Part shown: one piece after another, positions 15,497 to 26,060 of the stretch
Layout: each line of letters starts with the position of its first letter
Position numbering within the stretch: position 1 is the first letter of the stretch
From: Aphelenchoides besseyi
Taxonomy: Eukaryota > Nematoda > Chromadorea > Rhabditida > Aphelenchoididae
Direction of reading: 5' to 3'
NCBI GenBank assembly: GCA_024699855.1
Contig: JAMPIQ010000001.1
Span: 16,306,001-16,370,000 of the forward strand
Length of the DNA stretch: 64,000 bases
Translations under genes and position numbers: made by a program
The notes under the pieces: model-generated
Databases searched by the model: none
What the model was told of the DNA's origin: nothing
The model's input: the letters and a program-made list of their open reading frames with translations, nothing else

Positions 15497-17763
15497 TTTG
15501 ATTTGCCGCCGCACGCTTCAACGTGAACACGCGCAAACTCAACGCCAACGAACGGAACTTCATCGTCCTGAAAACAACAATCCCACGGGCTAATCAACGA
15601 CCACTGGATTAGCGTGCCCTCGGCGGGTCTTGGTCGTCTTGGTGAACTCGAAAAATACAAAGGCTCGAAGAAGACCGTGGAAATCAAAGGTGGAAATTCG
15701 GAGTTTCCTTTTTGTTTCCAGTTGATTTCACGTCTTCGCAACGGCGCTTTCTCATTTCTTATGAATAAGAGCGATTGGGCGGCCACACGAAAAGGAATGA
15801 CGTTGAAGGGACGCGCAAACTTTTTGGCCGTGAGAACACGAAAAAGATTTGCAACCCGACGGCTAATTGCAAGTGGCCTTTTGGCGCATAATTCCTAATG
15901 AAACAAGAAGACGCCTTTTTTTGGGCAAAAACGAAAATTGAAACTGCCGTCCACCTCTCTCGTCTTTCCGCGTCAAATTCAATTGGCCGATGGACTCATC
16001 ACTCTCATCCACTCGACTTTCCTCTGGGGTCATCGGCACGTTGGTAACAAAAAAGAAGTTAATTTTTGAAAAAAACACGAAAAATAATCTTTCTCGGCTT
16101 ATCTGCCTCAACCACCTTCGCCTCGGGGGCTTCGGTGGAGGAATTTCTTATAATTTCTGTTTGAATAAAACAAAAGCGGCGTCGCGTGAAGCAAAATTAA
16201 CATCCGCCGGATTTTCGTTCGCCGTTACAAATTCACGTGAACGTCGCGGCGTCATGAAATTACACGATTAACAAGTCGACCAAGTTCAACGAAAGTTCAG
16301 ATGACCAGCTCGATGGATGGCTGTTCCACCCCCTATTTTTGTGCACTTCCACCCCCACACACGGACAACAAGATCGGAAAAACAGCTGAAAAGCTTGTCG
16401 ATTCGATCAGCAGGTGCCAAAAAGTTTGATCGGGATTTCGATTTCAAACTACAAAATAGAAATCCGAATGGCGGTGATAGCGAACAGATCTGCTTTGGGT
16501 CGCATGTTTTCTCTTCGGACTCGCTGATTATGACGATCGTTTGTTAACGTCGACAGTTTTAGATGCCTTCAGAAAATGAGTCAGTTGGAGTTGCGGTCTC
16601 TCATGAACACGTGATTCCGTTCTTTTGACCGTCATTTGAAACAATGGATTGCAATCTTGACTATTTGAGCCTTTTGATCTCAACGACCAGCCAATTGTCC
16701 ATCACTTCGTTTTCTTCGGCGTTTAAAGAACGTTTCAAAGGTTATTTGACCTTCTAATGACCAATTGTTTTTGCAAATAAATCATTGACTTCGTCTTATC
16801 TTTGTTATTGCATCTTCGAACTGGACAACAGCTTCAAAAGTATGAGTTACACCTACGTTTGCTCAAAATAGTCAACTTCACGACTTTAGATTGATATTAC
16901 GATCATGCGGTGTGATTGAATGTGTGCAGCAACCTACTAAACTTCTAGAAAATGAGGTGTTCCTTTTCTTCTGTCTTGTACTCAATGCTTGTACCTACAA
17001 TTAAACGAAATCATTTGTGCTTACATTACCGTAAACTCAAAAGTCATCAACCCAAAAAACAATTAGATGTGAAAACTTTTTATTGACCATTGAATTCTGG
17101 TCCATTGAATTTGACTGCTTAAACACACCAATCGGGTAAAAGAACTGCAAATAGATTTTCTTGCGTGTTCCTTGATTAGATTTGTCAGATGTCTGCTAAT
17201 TGGTTCTAGAGCTTTTGGTACTCAATTCAAAGTTCGGTCTTGTGGAAAGTTTCCATCGAATTGGAAGACACTTTTGAACAAATTCATAGGTCTTCTTTCA
17301 ATCTTATGTTTTTGGTACTGAAAGATCGTAACACTAATGAAAAGGTCAGAACGATAACAGACATTCAAATTGATTCCTCGTCCTGTCAGCATGCTTCTGA
17401 AGTGTAGATTCACGTACAAACAATTTGCAACATGCCTGTAATGATGAGATCAAAACGAATTCCGATCAATCGACTTCTTTGCAAGAATGCTCAAGCGAGT
17501 AAACTGAATGGAAATCGTAGAAAATTTCGTAGCCAACGAACATCAGAGTTAAGGGCGCAGTTCGCTCTCGTTCTCATGTGCGAGTATTTTCGTCTTTCGC
17601 TCTCAAGTTCGGAGCTCTTGGAGTCTTTGAGAAGACACGGCTGTCCAACGCAAAGTTGGCGTTTTTATCATCGTATTTGTAGCTGTTGAAATGGCCGCGT
17701 TTTGAGCTTAAGGTCTTGAGTTAATTTGCTGATTTTCTTTCAGTTCTAATCTTTTCAATCGAA

Positions 17764-18510
17764 ATGACCACCGCAGCACGAAAACGTTTGATTCGCGATT
17801 TCAAGAAACTTCAAGTAAGTCCAACACTTTTGGCTTCATTTTGTCGTCTTTTCAGGAAGATCCACCGGCTGGAATCAGTGGTGCACCGACGGAAGATAAC
17901 ATTATGGTTTGGGAGGCGATTATATTCGGACCAGTCGATACGCCTTTTGAAGACGGAACCTTCAAGTTGTCGTTGGAGTTCACGGAGGAATATCCCAACA
18001 GACCACCGACTGTAAAGTTTATCTCCAAAATGTTTCATCCAAACGTCTACGCTGACGGATCGATTTGTTTGGACATCTTGCAGGTTTGGTCTCTCGCTTT
18101 TTTATTGTGTTCATCGATTTTTTTAGAACCGTTGGGCTCCAACATACGATGTTGCCGGGGTCTTAACGTCCATCCAATCCCTTCTCGACGAACCAAATCC
18201 GAACAGTCCCGCCAATTCGGTGGCTGCTCAATTGTACCAGGAGAATAGAAGAGAATACGAAAAGAAAGTTCAAAACATCGTCGAGTTGGTGAGTCAGAGT
18301 TTTGAAAGCATCTTAGTTCTTCCGATGATTTAGAGTTGGATGGCATTCAACGACGACGAGGCAGGAGAAAAGAACATGTCAACAGCCAGTGAATCAGCAG
18401 CGACTTCGGCACCTCCGAGTTCTTCAGCACCTCCAGCAACTACGACCACCACAACGTCCAATGAGCCGGCAATTGTTGAGGAAGAAGAGTTGATGGAAGT
18501 CAGTTCTTAG
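17764..18510 (+). CDS. ubc-1: RAD6-type ubiquitin-conjugating enzyme E2
   Basis: E2 enzyme that, with RAD18- and BRE1-type E3s, ubiquitinates PCNA and histone H2B. The UBC fold is intact and nearly collinear with RAD6/UBE2[43 protein letters not shown], then the active-site Cys at residue 88 in [28 protein letters not shown], and [19 protein letters not shown]. As in other nematodes and budding yeast, a C-terminal tail follows the core. Here it is about 55 residues of Ser/Ala/Pro/Thr ending in an acidic patch ([11 protein letters not shown]). Introns are 37-45 nt. AATAAA at 18538 is followed 93 nt later by the splice acceptor of the next gene, which suggests it heads an operon. Confidence 0.96.
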
Positions 18511-18626
18511 TGTACACTCCCGGTTGTAAAGATCAGAAATAAAGTCTACGCGTTATCGTTCTTAATTGGTGAATTGAATTGGTTAGAAGCCAACAATTAT
18601 TTTAATGAACTGAATATCGCAATCAC

Positions 18627-18636
18627 AATCGTCTAG
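18627..18636 (+). promoter_or_regulatory. Probable trans-splice acceptor before MRPL28
   Basis: A pyrimidine-rich ...CGTCTAG acceptor ends 2 nt before the MRPL28 ATG, with no upstream coding exon. It lies 93 nt after the ubc-1 polyadenylation signal, which is the spacing expected for spliced-leader addition inside a nematode operon. Confidence 0.55.
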
Positions 18637-18638
18637 AA

Positions 18639-19694
18639 ATGTCGTTGATGAAAAACCTCAAACCGTTGACCAAAATCGCCCCGCGACCGGTGATCGCGTG
18701 GGATAAACACGAGCGAATTGTGCGAAATCAAGAAATCTGGGCGAATCCAAACTCTATTGTCCATCGACTACCATTCCATTACCAGCAACGTTATTGGCGA
18801 AATGTGTTGTCTGACGCTCAACCGGTTCACTACGAACCGCCGGCTCAAAGCCTCATGTGGGACACAAAACGTTTAATCGAAGTCGAATTGGAAGTGAGTT
18901 TTTACTTTCAAAATAAATTTGAATTTGTTGCTTCAGGACTATCCGATTCGTCCGCTTCCGAACGTTCCCGAAATGCAACAGGGACTTTGGGGCGGTGAGG
19001 GAGTAGTGAAAGGTTATCGTGAGTCTGCGCCCTTCGTTAAAAAGAAAGTCCTACCTCGTCGATGGTATCCACGATGGTGAGTTGATTGTTCTGTTAGTTT
19101 CACTGTTGTTTAGGTGGTTTCCGGAGTATTACAACGCAATTCTTTACTCTGAGGTTTTGGACCAGTACTTGAAAATCACCGTCACCTATCGATCTCAACG
19201 TTTAATCGACGAAGCTTATGGATTGGATTTTTATTTGTTAAAAACGCCGGAAATCGACGTGAATTCCAAGTTGGGAAATCGACTGAAACGCGCGATTTTG
19301 GTCAAATTAGCTCAGGGTTCGTTGTCAGCTCGATTCGTTTCTATGAGTTTGATTTCAAGGCAACTACTATCCGGATGACGAGCAGAAACGATGTTATATT
19401 GAACAGAAATACTCGCAGTTTGTGTTACCGTTGGAAGAGGCCGAATGGGTCGGTTTGGATTTGAACGAAGCCTGTCGCAAACTTCAAGACATCGAAGACA
19501 ACACCGCTTCAAAACCCGAAAAGTATCGGTACGAAGAAGAGCTGTTGGCGCGCTTACGATCGGGTGAAGATAGCATCGATGAAGCCGAAGAAGACTCGAA
19601 ACCCAAATACCAAAAATCCGCTTTCGCCGAGAAGTCGACGTTGGGTCGAATGATGCAACCGGTCGAACAGACGGTAATACGTTGGACGAGCTAG
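18639..19694 (+). CDS. mrpl-28: Mitochondrial large-subunit ribosomal protein bL28m (MRPL28)
   Basis: Component of the mitochondrial 39S ribosomal subunit. The characteristic blocks are in order: LPFHYQQRYWRNVL and PVHYEPPA near the N-terminus; LPNVPEMQQGLWGGEGVV; LYSEVLDQYLKITVTYRSQRL; IDEAYGLDFYLLKTP; SKLGNRLKRAILVKLAQG; and LPLEEAEWVGLDLNEA. Four exons join in frame; the join CGATG|GTGG restores the conserved Trp-Trp. Length is about 310 residues, slightly longer than the human protein because of an acidic C-terminal extension. AATAAA is at 19718. The start codon sits 2 nt from a splice acceptor. It lies between ubc-1 and the TBC1D7 gene. Confidence 0.93.
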
Positions 19695-19814
19695 ATGTTT
19701 GCTGTTAGGTTGTTACGAATAAATTTGTTTGTCTTCTTAATGAACTAATTGATTGGTTAGCAAAGACGTAAAACGACAATTGAAATACTTTGAAAGAATT
19801 CGGAAGCGTTAGAT

Positions 19815-19825
19815 TTACGTTTCAG
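19815..19825 (+). promoter_or_regulatory. Probable trans-splice acceptor before TBC1D7
   Basis: TTTACGTTTCAG lies 102 nt after the MRPL28 polyadenylation signal and about 30 nt before the TBC1D7 ATG. No coding exon joins it from upstream, so it is best read as a spliced-leader acceptor. Confidence 0.55.
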
Positions 19826-19856
19826 TTGAGTGGCTGGTCCATTTGATTCGGTTGAG

Positions 19857-21184
19857 ATGGTCAAGAATTTTCGGGTCGAATTCATCGAACGGGTTTGCTA
19901 CTTCGATCCGACAGCGGCGGTTCGTTTGTCTTCGGAAGTTGGTCGTGTTTTGTTGGAAGAAAAGCTGAGTCGTGGTAGTGATATTGATCTACCGAAACTT
20001 AAGTCGTACGCCATGCGTTTTGTCGTACCACAGCGCTATCGAGTTCGAGTCTGGAAGTTGCTGTTAAGTGAGTTTACTTACAGTTTTTAGATAACTTTTT
20101 GTGTCTTCAGAAATCTCTACTTGTTATCCGCCGATCTCACTTTCGGTTTCAACGAATCGATTTCAAGAAGTGAGTTCTCAACTTTTTCGTGGATTTTTGT
20201 CTTTAGGCCGATCGTTTATGGCAAACAGTACGACGGATGCTGTCGTTTCAACTGGATCGTTACTTGCCTTCGATCCCGAATCCTCAACTAATTGCTCTAA
20301 CTATTCTCTTTGCACGAACTGAGGTTTCGATTCTCGATCTTCAACAAACTCGATTGTGTTCACCGGCAGAAAAAGCGTTGTTGATGGTGAGATTGAAGTT
20401 CTCGTTCTCTCTAATTTATAGTGTTCAGATGACTCAACAAATTCACGATTTATGTAAACACACGACTGCACCAGTCAACTGGGAAGATACCTTCTGGTTG
20501 AGCTGTCAAATTCGCGATCGTTTGGCTTTACACGAAACAGTCATTTCGTCACTTGTTGAAGAGGGACTCTACATCAAACAGACTTTGCAAGATCGACTCA
20601 ATCAGAACAATCAATCCAAACGTATCTCCGAGAGTCACGGTGAAGCGGTTTCGTTTGTGAGTGCGAGTTAATTGAGCAGATTGTTCAGTTGTTTTCAGGA
20701 TATGAACAGTATGCCTGAATCAATGTCATCCTCAGATTTTGAATTAAGTTTTTTACAAAATGGAACCTCGACAACCTGCTTCGACACAGTCACAGCCATA
20801 CATTTGGAGATGTGGTATAGATCAGGCGGTAGTTCGTGGCTAAAAGATGAACCTTTGTTTATGTAGGTCCTTTGAGAATGTTTCTTGATCTCTTTGTTTA
20901 GGCTTTGGGATAAGATTTGTTCGCAAGAAATGGCAATTTTGTATTTGAAAAGTGTTCTTTTTCAACTATTTACAACAATCGCTATGTCATCTGAAACCGT
21001 AGGTTTTGATGACAGTTCGTATTCTAATTTCTTGTTTTAGCATAAACGTTTACCAGCCGACGATCTGATCAATCAAGCACTTTCCACTTCAATGCAAATG
21101 CAAGTAATTAAGATGGGAATGGACGATGTTGGAAGACGATCGACGGCCATATTGAATGACGTCGCTTTCTCTATGACCTATTAA
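19857..21184 (+). CDS. TBC1D7: TBC1 domain family member 7-like (TSC complex subunit)
   Basis: In other animals TBC1D7 is the third subunit of the TSC1-TSC2 complex that turns off Rheb and mTORC1. The N-terminus NFRVEFIERVCYFD...LPKLKSYAMRFVVPQRYRVRVWKLLL matches the family block NFR-YE-VGF...KL-F--RF-LP--YR--VWK-LL. The C-terminal part has EMWYRSGGSSW followed by LWDKICSQE, as in the human protein. It is a compact TBC fold of about 330 residues with no obvious catalytic IxxDxxR or YxQ fingers, as expected for TBC1D7. Eight introns of 37-45 nt were removed. An upstream in-frame GTG was ignored in favour of the first ATG. Confidence 0.8.
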
Positions 21185-21918
21185 GATTTACGTGTTAACC
21201 TATTTGTTTTTGTGTATAAAAAGTGATGTTAGAACCTAATAGTTGTATAAACTAACTATTAATGCGCAACTTGATACAAGGAAGAATTCGAATTGTGCAA
21301 GAAAGCAACAACTGTGTAACATAAAGGTATTTTGGAAGGTTGTGTCTTCAAGTGAGTTTAGAATAAAAAGTAAAAAGTGGATTGTTGAGATGAAATCGGC
21401 AGATTCGACTTGCAGTCTATTTGTGAGAACACCAAACACCTCCCATCTTTGAGTTTCATCGGAAATGATTGAATGTTTAAACCGTGGATTTGAATCTTTT
21501 TTGTTTAACTAGTGCACTGAATCGACTTTTGGGTCAATGGATTTTAACCGGAAATACGAAGAGTTAGCTTAATCGTTAATCCTAGACTTTCTTCGTCCGT
21601 ACGTTTCTTTCACCGGAAGACACCAGAAATTACATTTCGGATCAACAATTTTGTCGAACCCAAGTTTTCCGCTGTTTTGCTTTAAAGTCTGAAACTTCCG
21701 CCTTCGACACTTGACGTTATTCGAAGTAGTGACAAGAACCGCGAAGGTGGAACTTTGCATGTGGTTCGTTTTGTTCTCATATTATCGGTATGTTCATCTA
21801 AAATTCAATGACGACAATATCCTGGGTTTTAGTGTCAAAAGAATTGCAGGTTTAATACACACAAAAACACGGTAACGTTCAATTAGTCAAATGAACTTAT
21901 CAGTTCGATTTTAGAAAG
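21185..21918. other. Intergenic, nothing recognised
   Basis: AT-rich spacer between the TBC1D7 and stomatin genes with only short unspliced frames on both strands. No repeat or RNA gene was identified. Confidence 0.5.
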
Positions 21919-23293
21919 ATGACCGAACAAAACGGAGCTCGAAAGTCGACTGTTGACAAGAAAGCTACCAACGGTCATTCCGCTTACAATCTCGGACTCG
22001 AACACACGGATGATGAGTACGATACGTGCTCGCAGCTTTTGATCGTTTTGGCTCATTGCTTTGTGATTATCACCTTTCCATTTCTCTTCTTTTTCTACTT
22101 TAAAGTAAAACAGAGATCTTAGAGCCAAGCAATCGGTATTTGTAGGTGATTCGACAATTTGAACGAGCCGTCTGTTTTCGTTTGGGTCGTTTACGTTCAG
22201 GTGGAGCGCAAGGACCCGGATTGACGTTCGTAATTCCATTCTTGGACAAATGCAAATGCGTCGATTTGCGTTTGATCTCATCTCAACTGTTGCCGCAAGA
22301 GATTTTAACTGCCGATTCGGTGACCGTTGAAGCAGATGCAACGGTTTACTTTCATGTCATTAATCCGATTTCCTCGGTTGTCAACATCGAAAATGCTCGA
22401 GCTTCAACTAAACTGCTGGCGCAGTCGACATTGAGAAACGTGTTGGGTGCTCGGACGTTAATGCAAATTCTCTCTGAGCGTGAAAAACTGTCAACGAACA
22501 TTCAAGACACGTTGAGTTCGGTAACGGAAAGTTGGGGTGTTAAAGTACGTTAAAGACGGCGTTGAAGCGTTTATTTTTTTACAGGTTGAACGAATTGAAT
22601 TGAAAGATCTTCGGTTGCCAAAGAACTTGCAACGGAAAATGGCATCAACGGCCGAAGCAAATCAAGAAGCGCAAGCTAAACTCGTTGCAGCCGAGGGCGA
22701 ATGTCGAGCTTCGGAATCGTTGAAAAACGCGGCACGAGTACTCAGCGAAGTTCCAGCGGCTCTGCATCTGCGATATCTACAGACTATGCATTCGATCAGG
22801 TAACTTGGTTCTCAAAATCTTTACATTCAGTTTAAGTACTGACTCAAATTCGACCATTTTGTTCCCAATGTCTATGGAAACGTTGAATCCTCTCAAGTTT
22901 ACATCGTTGCCACCAATCGTTACCTCGATTCCAATGGCATCTCAAAATCCTACGAGTGAAATCGATTTATCCCAACAGACTCAAGAACCACAACCCGAGC
23001 TGCCACCAATTTCTAATACTCCACAAAGAACTGCAACTCCGTCAACTTACACCTCGTCGCAGACTCTGCCCATGCCGATTTCTACAACGGTAACATCAGC
23101 AAACATCTACGGTACGCGGTATCCACAACAAAACACAAATGCAATTCAACGATTTGGTAGCCAACGAATCGGTTCAGTTGGAACAATAACCGAAATGTGC
23201 ACTTCGGATGACGACGAAAAAAGTACCGATAGACAACAACGTTCCATTTATCCACTGCAACCGATGAGTCAAGTTCCAGTTTACAATTATTAG
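21919..23293 (+). CDS. Stomatin/prohibitin-domain membrane protein
   Basis: Monotopic membrane scaffold of the stomatin family (UNC-1, MEC-2 and STO proteins), which regulate ion channels. A hydrophilic N-terminus is followed by the hairpin membrane segment (LLIVLAHCFVIITFPFLFFF). The SPFH/PHB domain comes next: VIRQFERAVCFRLGRLRSGG, GPGLTFVIPFLDKCKCVDLR, VEADATVYFHVINPISSVVN, LRNVLGARTLMQILSER, and WGVKVERIELKDLRLP. The oligomerisation helix MASTAEANQEAQAKLVAAEGE is then followed by LRYLQTM. A Ser/Thr/Pro/Gln-rich tail of about 160 residues extends beyond the core, longer than in erythrocyte stomatin. Four exons; the last intron is only about 31 nt. AATAAA is at 23312. Which paralogue it is cannot be decided. 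Confidence 0.93.
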
Positions 23294-23432
23294 TTTCGAT
23301 TAGAATACTGAAATAAAGTTTGAGCCCCTCCGAAAGTTCGCAGTTCGTTCGAAAATCAATGGTCGATAACTTTGGTTATTGTTATTAAATAGTTGTTGAT
23401 TGACAAAGTTCTATACGTTCTTCATTTCAATT

Positions 23433-24327
23433 ATGTTGGGTCGAGGGTTGAGATTCGGTGAAAAAGTTTGCCGTGGATTTCTAGCACATGGACGAGTTCC
23501 GTCGACAAGCTACAGAATCGGTGAGTTCAATCGTCTTCTCGGTTTATCTTCTGTTTAGTTCGTTCGATGTTTATTCAAGTCGAACAAACGCCGAATCCAT
23601 TGACTTTGAAATTTCTGCCCGGACAGAAGATTTTGGACGGAACGCGAACCTACGATTTCACAAGCGTTAACTCGGCAAAGATCAGTCCATTGGCGTTGTA
23701 AGTTCTGGTTTCTAAGTTTGTTTATTTCCGTTTAGACAACTTCTTCGAATCACTGGTGTGAAGGGGGTTTTTTTCGGAGAAGATTTTGTGAGTATAACGA
23801 AATCGAGTGAAGAAGAAGAGTGGGCATTGATCAAACCGGAGGTTTTTGCAACAATCATGGATTACATACAAACCGGTAAACCGATTATCACCGACGCTGC
23901 TTCAGCTGAGCCAACAGATACAAGTGAGTTGGCTTGACAGTAGTTTTCTATTTCGTTATTCAGCAATTCTCGATACCGATGACGACACGGTGGCGATGAT
24001 CAAAGAGCTATTGGAGTCACGAATCAAACCGATGGTTCAAGAAGACGGCGGTGATGTTTTGTATCGTGGCTTTGATGACGGAGTCGTTAAATTGAAGTTA
24101 CAGGTTCGTCTTTTCTTCTGCTTTTTACGTTGAGTTTCTAGGGTTCGTGCACCGGATGTCCATCTTCATCAGTCACTCTGAAGGCGGGCATCAAAAACAT
24201 GATGCAGTTCTACGTGCCGGAGGTTAAAGACGTAATCGAAGTTACGGATGTCGAAGACGATTTGGCAGCCCAAGAATTGGAGAAGTTCGAAAAACAGTTG
24301 AAACTCAAAAAACCAAAGGAAAACTGA
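23433..24327 (+). CDS. NFU1: NFU1 iron-sulfur cluster scaffold
   Basis: Mitochondrial late-acting Fe-S scaffold/carrier that delivers [4Fe-4S] clusters, for example to lipoate synthase. The first exon gives an Arg-rich presequence ([21 protein letters not shown]). The Nfu N-domain follows ([20 protein letters not shown]... [15 protein letters not shown]). The C-terminal NifU domain carries [17 protein letters not shown] and the cluster-binding CxxC ([14 protein letters not shown]). Length is about 244 residues over five exons, the normal architecture. The C-terminus is Lys-rich. AATAAA is at 24383. It lies 16 kb from FDX2, which works in the same pathway, but the two are not linked transcriptionally. 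Confidence 0.96.
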
Positions 24328-24416
24328 ATGATTTTAACTTATGAATCTTAGGTTGTTTTTCGTAATTAGTTGTTTGCAGAATAATAAACGTGTATTTTCC
24401 TTTGTTCTTATAATCT

Positions 24417-24999
24417 TTAATTGATTTGACGCACAATCAAATTTGTTAGTAATTCTGCAAGACCATTTTCTTTCAACATCATCATGAACAGTTTCCCGGT
24501 GTTTTCATAATCAGAGATCCATTGTCGAAACGCGAAACAACGTCGTCAATTCTTCATAACGTTCACAGACGTCTGCATTATAATTGAGCCTATTGAGAGA
24601 AGAGAATTATGAGCCTCATACTTGTTTTGGGTATAATTATTACGTGTGTTTTAGTCGAAAGAACCGGCTAACGTGACGGTCAGTCAGTTGATGCCAATCG
24701 TTGTGTGCGAGTCGCATTTTGCTTGAATAAATTCGTGTTAAAGAGCTTATTTCCTCAGACACAGCGTTCACTTGAAAAGATACTCGAATTAATGAACGAA
24801 GAACTAACAATGAGGCTGCAAAGCTTATGAATGTCCAGCGCCAATTGGCGTGTTTTTTGTAATTGACAATCACTGACAGCAAACTTTCAACTTGTTTGCG
24901 ATTTCCGACGATTTTTGGCGGGATTTGATGACTTTTCGGTCGATACACTATTAGATCGGCCAGTAACCTTCTATCGTCGATTGGCACGTTCATAAGCAA
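24417..24999 (-). pseudogene. Broken or unresolved gene of unknown family
   Basis: Several coding-like segments lie on this strand. One is an ATG frame beginning MNVPIDDRRLLADLIVY and ending SSKMRLAHNDWHQLTDRHV. After a possible acceptor (CTCTCAATAG), two overlapping frames follow: LNYNADVCERYEELTTLF, then, one base out of register, WISDYENTGKLFMMMLKENG ending in RQIN and TAA. The two halves read as one protein only if a single-base indel is assumed, so this is a pseudogene, a sequencing error or an unrecognised exon structure. I do not recognise a family. Its first 30 bases recur at 25773. Confidence 0.35.
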
Positions 25000-25004
25000 C
25001 GTTT
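24975..25004 (+). repeat. 30-bp direct repeat, copy 1
   Basis: Identical to the copy at 25773-25802. In the opposite strand it contains ATGAACGTGCCAATCGACG, the apparent start of the broken unknown gene. The two copies are about 800 bp apart and bracket AT-rich sequence. Confidence 0.85.
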
Positions 25005-25772
25005 AACCTTCATAACTAAACCACACCACACTAAAATTTCGATGTTTGTTATTACCGTATACCAAATCATAGGAATTCAATCGTTTTCTTATGCTTAAAA
25101 TTCGTATACCCCGAAACTCAAAAACCGTTCGATAGTTTATTCAACATAAGAATTTCCGAAAAAAGGAAAACTAACCACTTATCTTTTTCTGTATCGTCTG
25201 TCCCATGTAATCGGCGACCTTTTCCGTGCTTATCGCGTACGTGATTAACTAATTCCCGCACCGACCATCCGCACATAGTGCACAGAGTTTTTATCCGCTA
25301 AAAATAATTCAAAATGGATAGCTAACTTACATTTTCGTTCCAAATGTTACCCTCATAACTAAACACACAACAATAAAATACTCCTCGCCACTATGAGCTC
25401 GAGGAAAAATACACAGACTCAACAATTTACTCCAGATTTCGGAATAAAATTCCGAACTTACAACGCATTTTCTCGACACAATGCGCCTTTTGTGGACATC
25501 AAAAAGTCAACATTTTGGCCGATATTTCCGAATAAGATCAAAAACTAGAAACGACATGTGTTTATTAGTCATCAAGCTTTTACTTGCCGTTGAATTCGAC
25601 GTGATTGCTGAACTGCTCGTTTGTTATAACACTACATTAGAAGTGATAATAGATCTCTTGGCCGTCAGCAATACGAACATAATGCATCTGAAATTAAATA
25701 GTTCGTTCATCTTACTTTATAATAATCAAAACGCTTACAAATAACCAAATTATTCCGTCGATTGAGAGTCGC

Positions 25773-25802
25773 CGTCGATTGGCACGTTCATAAGCAACGT
25801 TT
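25773..25802 (+). repeat. 30-bp direct repeat, copy 2
   Basis: Second copy of the repeat at 24975-25004. Here the minus-strand frame stops after 13 codons, so this copy looks non-functional. Loosely similar AT-rich segments with TCATAACTAAAC (about 25010 and 25350) hint at a duplicated, decayed unit. Confidence 0.85.
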
Positions 25803-26060
25803 TTAATACTAAAATATCAACGTTAATAAATTACAACCATCAAAATTGATTACAGTTTGTCCCCGTAACCATTGGAACGGGTTACAATTGTTACCGGAGG
25901 TGCAACAGGCATGACCAAAATTTGGCGATGAACGCGAGCATCCTTGTAAAATAAAGTGCACATAAATATTTCGTATATAAACAACATGTCATGCACGCGC
26001 GTAAAACTTATATGTCCCTATAAGAAATAAGGGAAATCGTTTTTTAATTATATCGACGGG

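Larger units (their letters stand above)
12424..17763. other. CpG-rich gene-poor tract upstream of tpa-1
   Basis: About 5 kb with no complete gene recognised. From about 12.9 to 16.6 kb the base use changes: CG and TTTTCG/CGAAAA words are very frequent, so all frames stay open by composition and long overlapping frames there are mostly artefacts. Splice donors are sparse: on the minus strand near 12537, 13297 and 15480; on the plus strand near 13538 and 14828. The most likely content is promoter, 5' exons and large 5' introns of tpa-1 isoforms. The part from 16.6 to 17.7 kb is AT-richer, and I see nothing in it. Confidence 0.5.

Noticed and set aside
15226..15786. 186-codon minus-strand frame
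   Set aside because: Open because of composition; overlaps other long frames on both strands; only its short MPSTTR segment with a donor is kept as a candidate.
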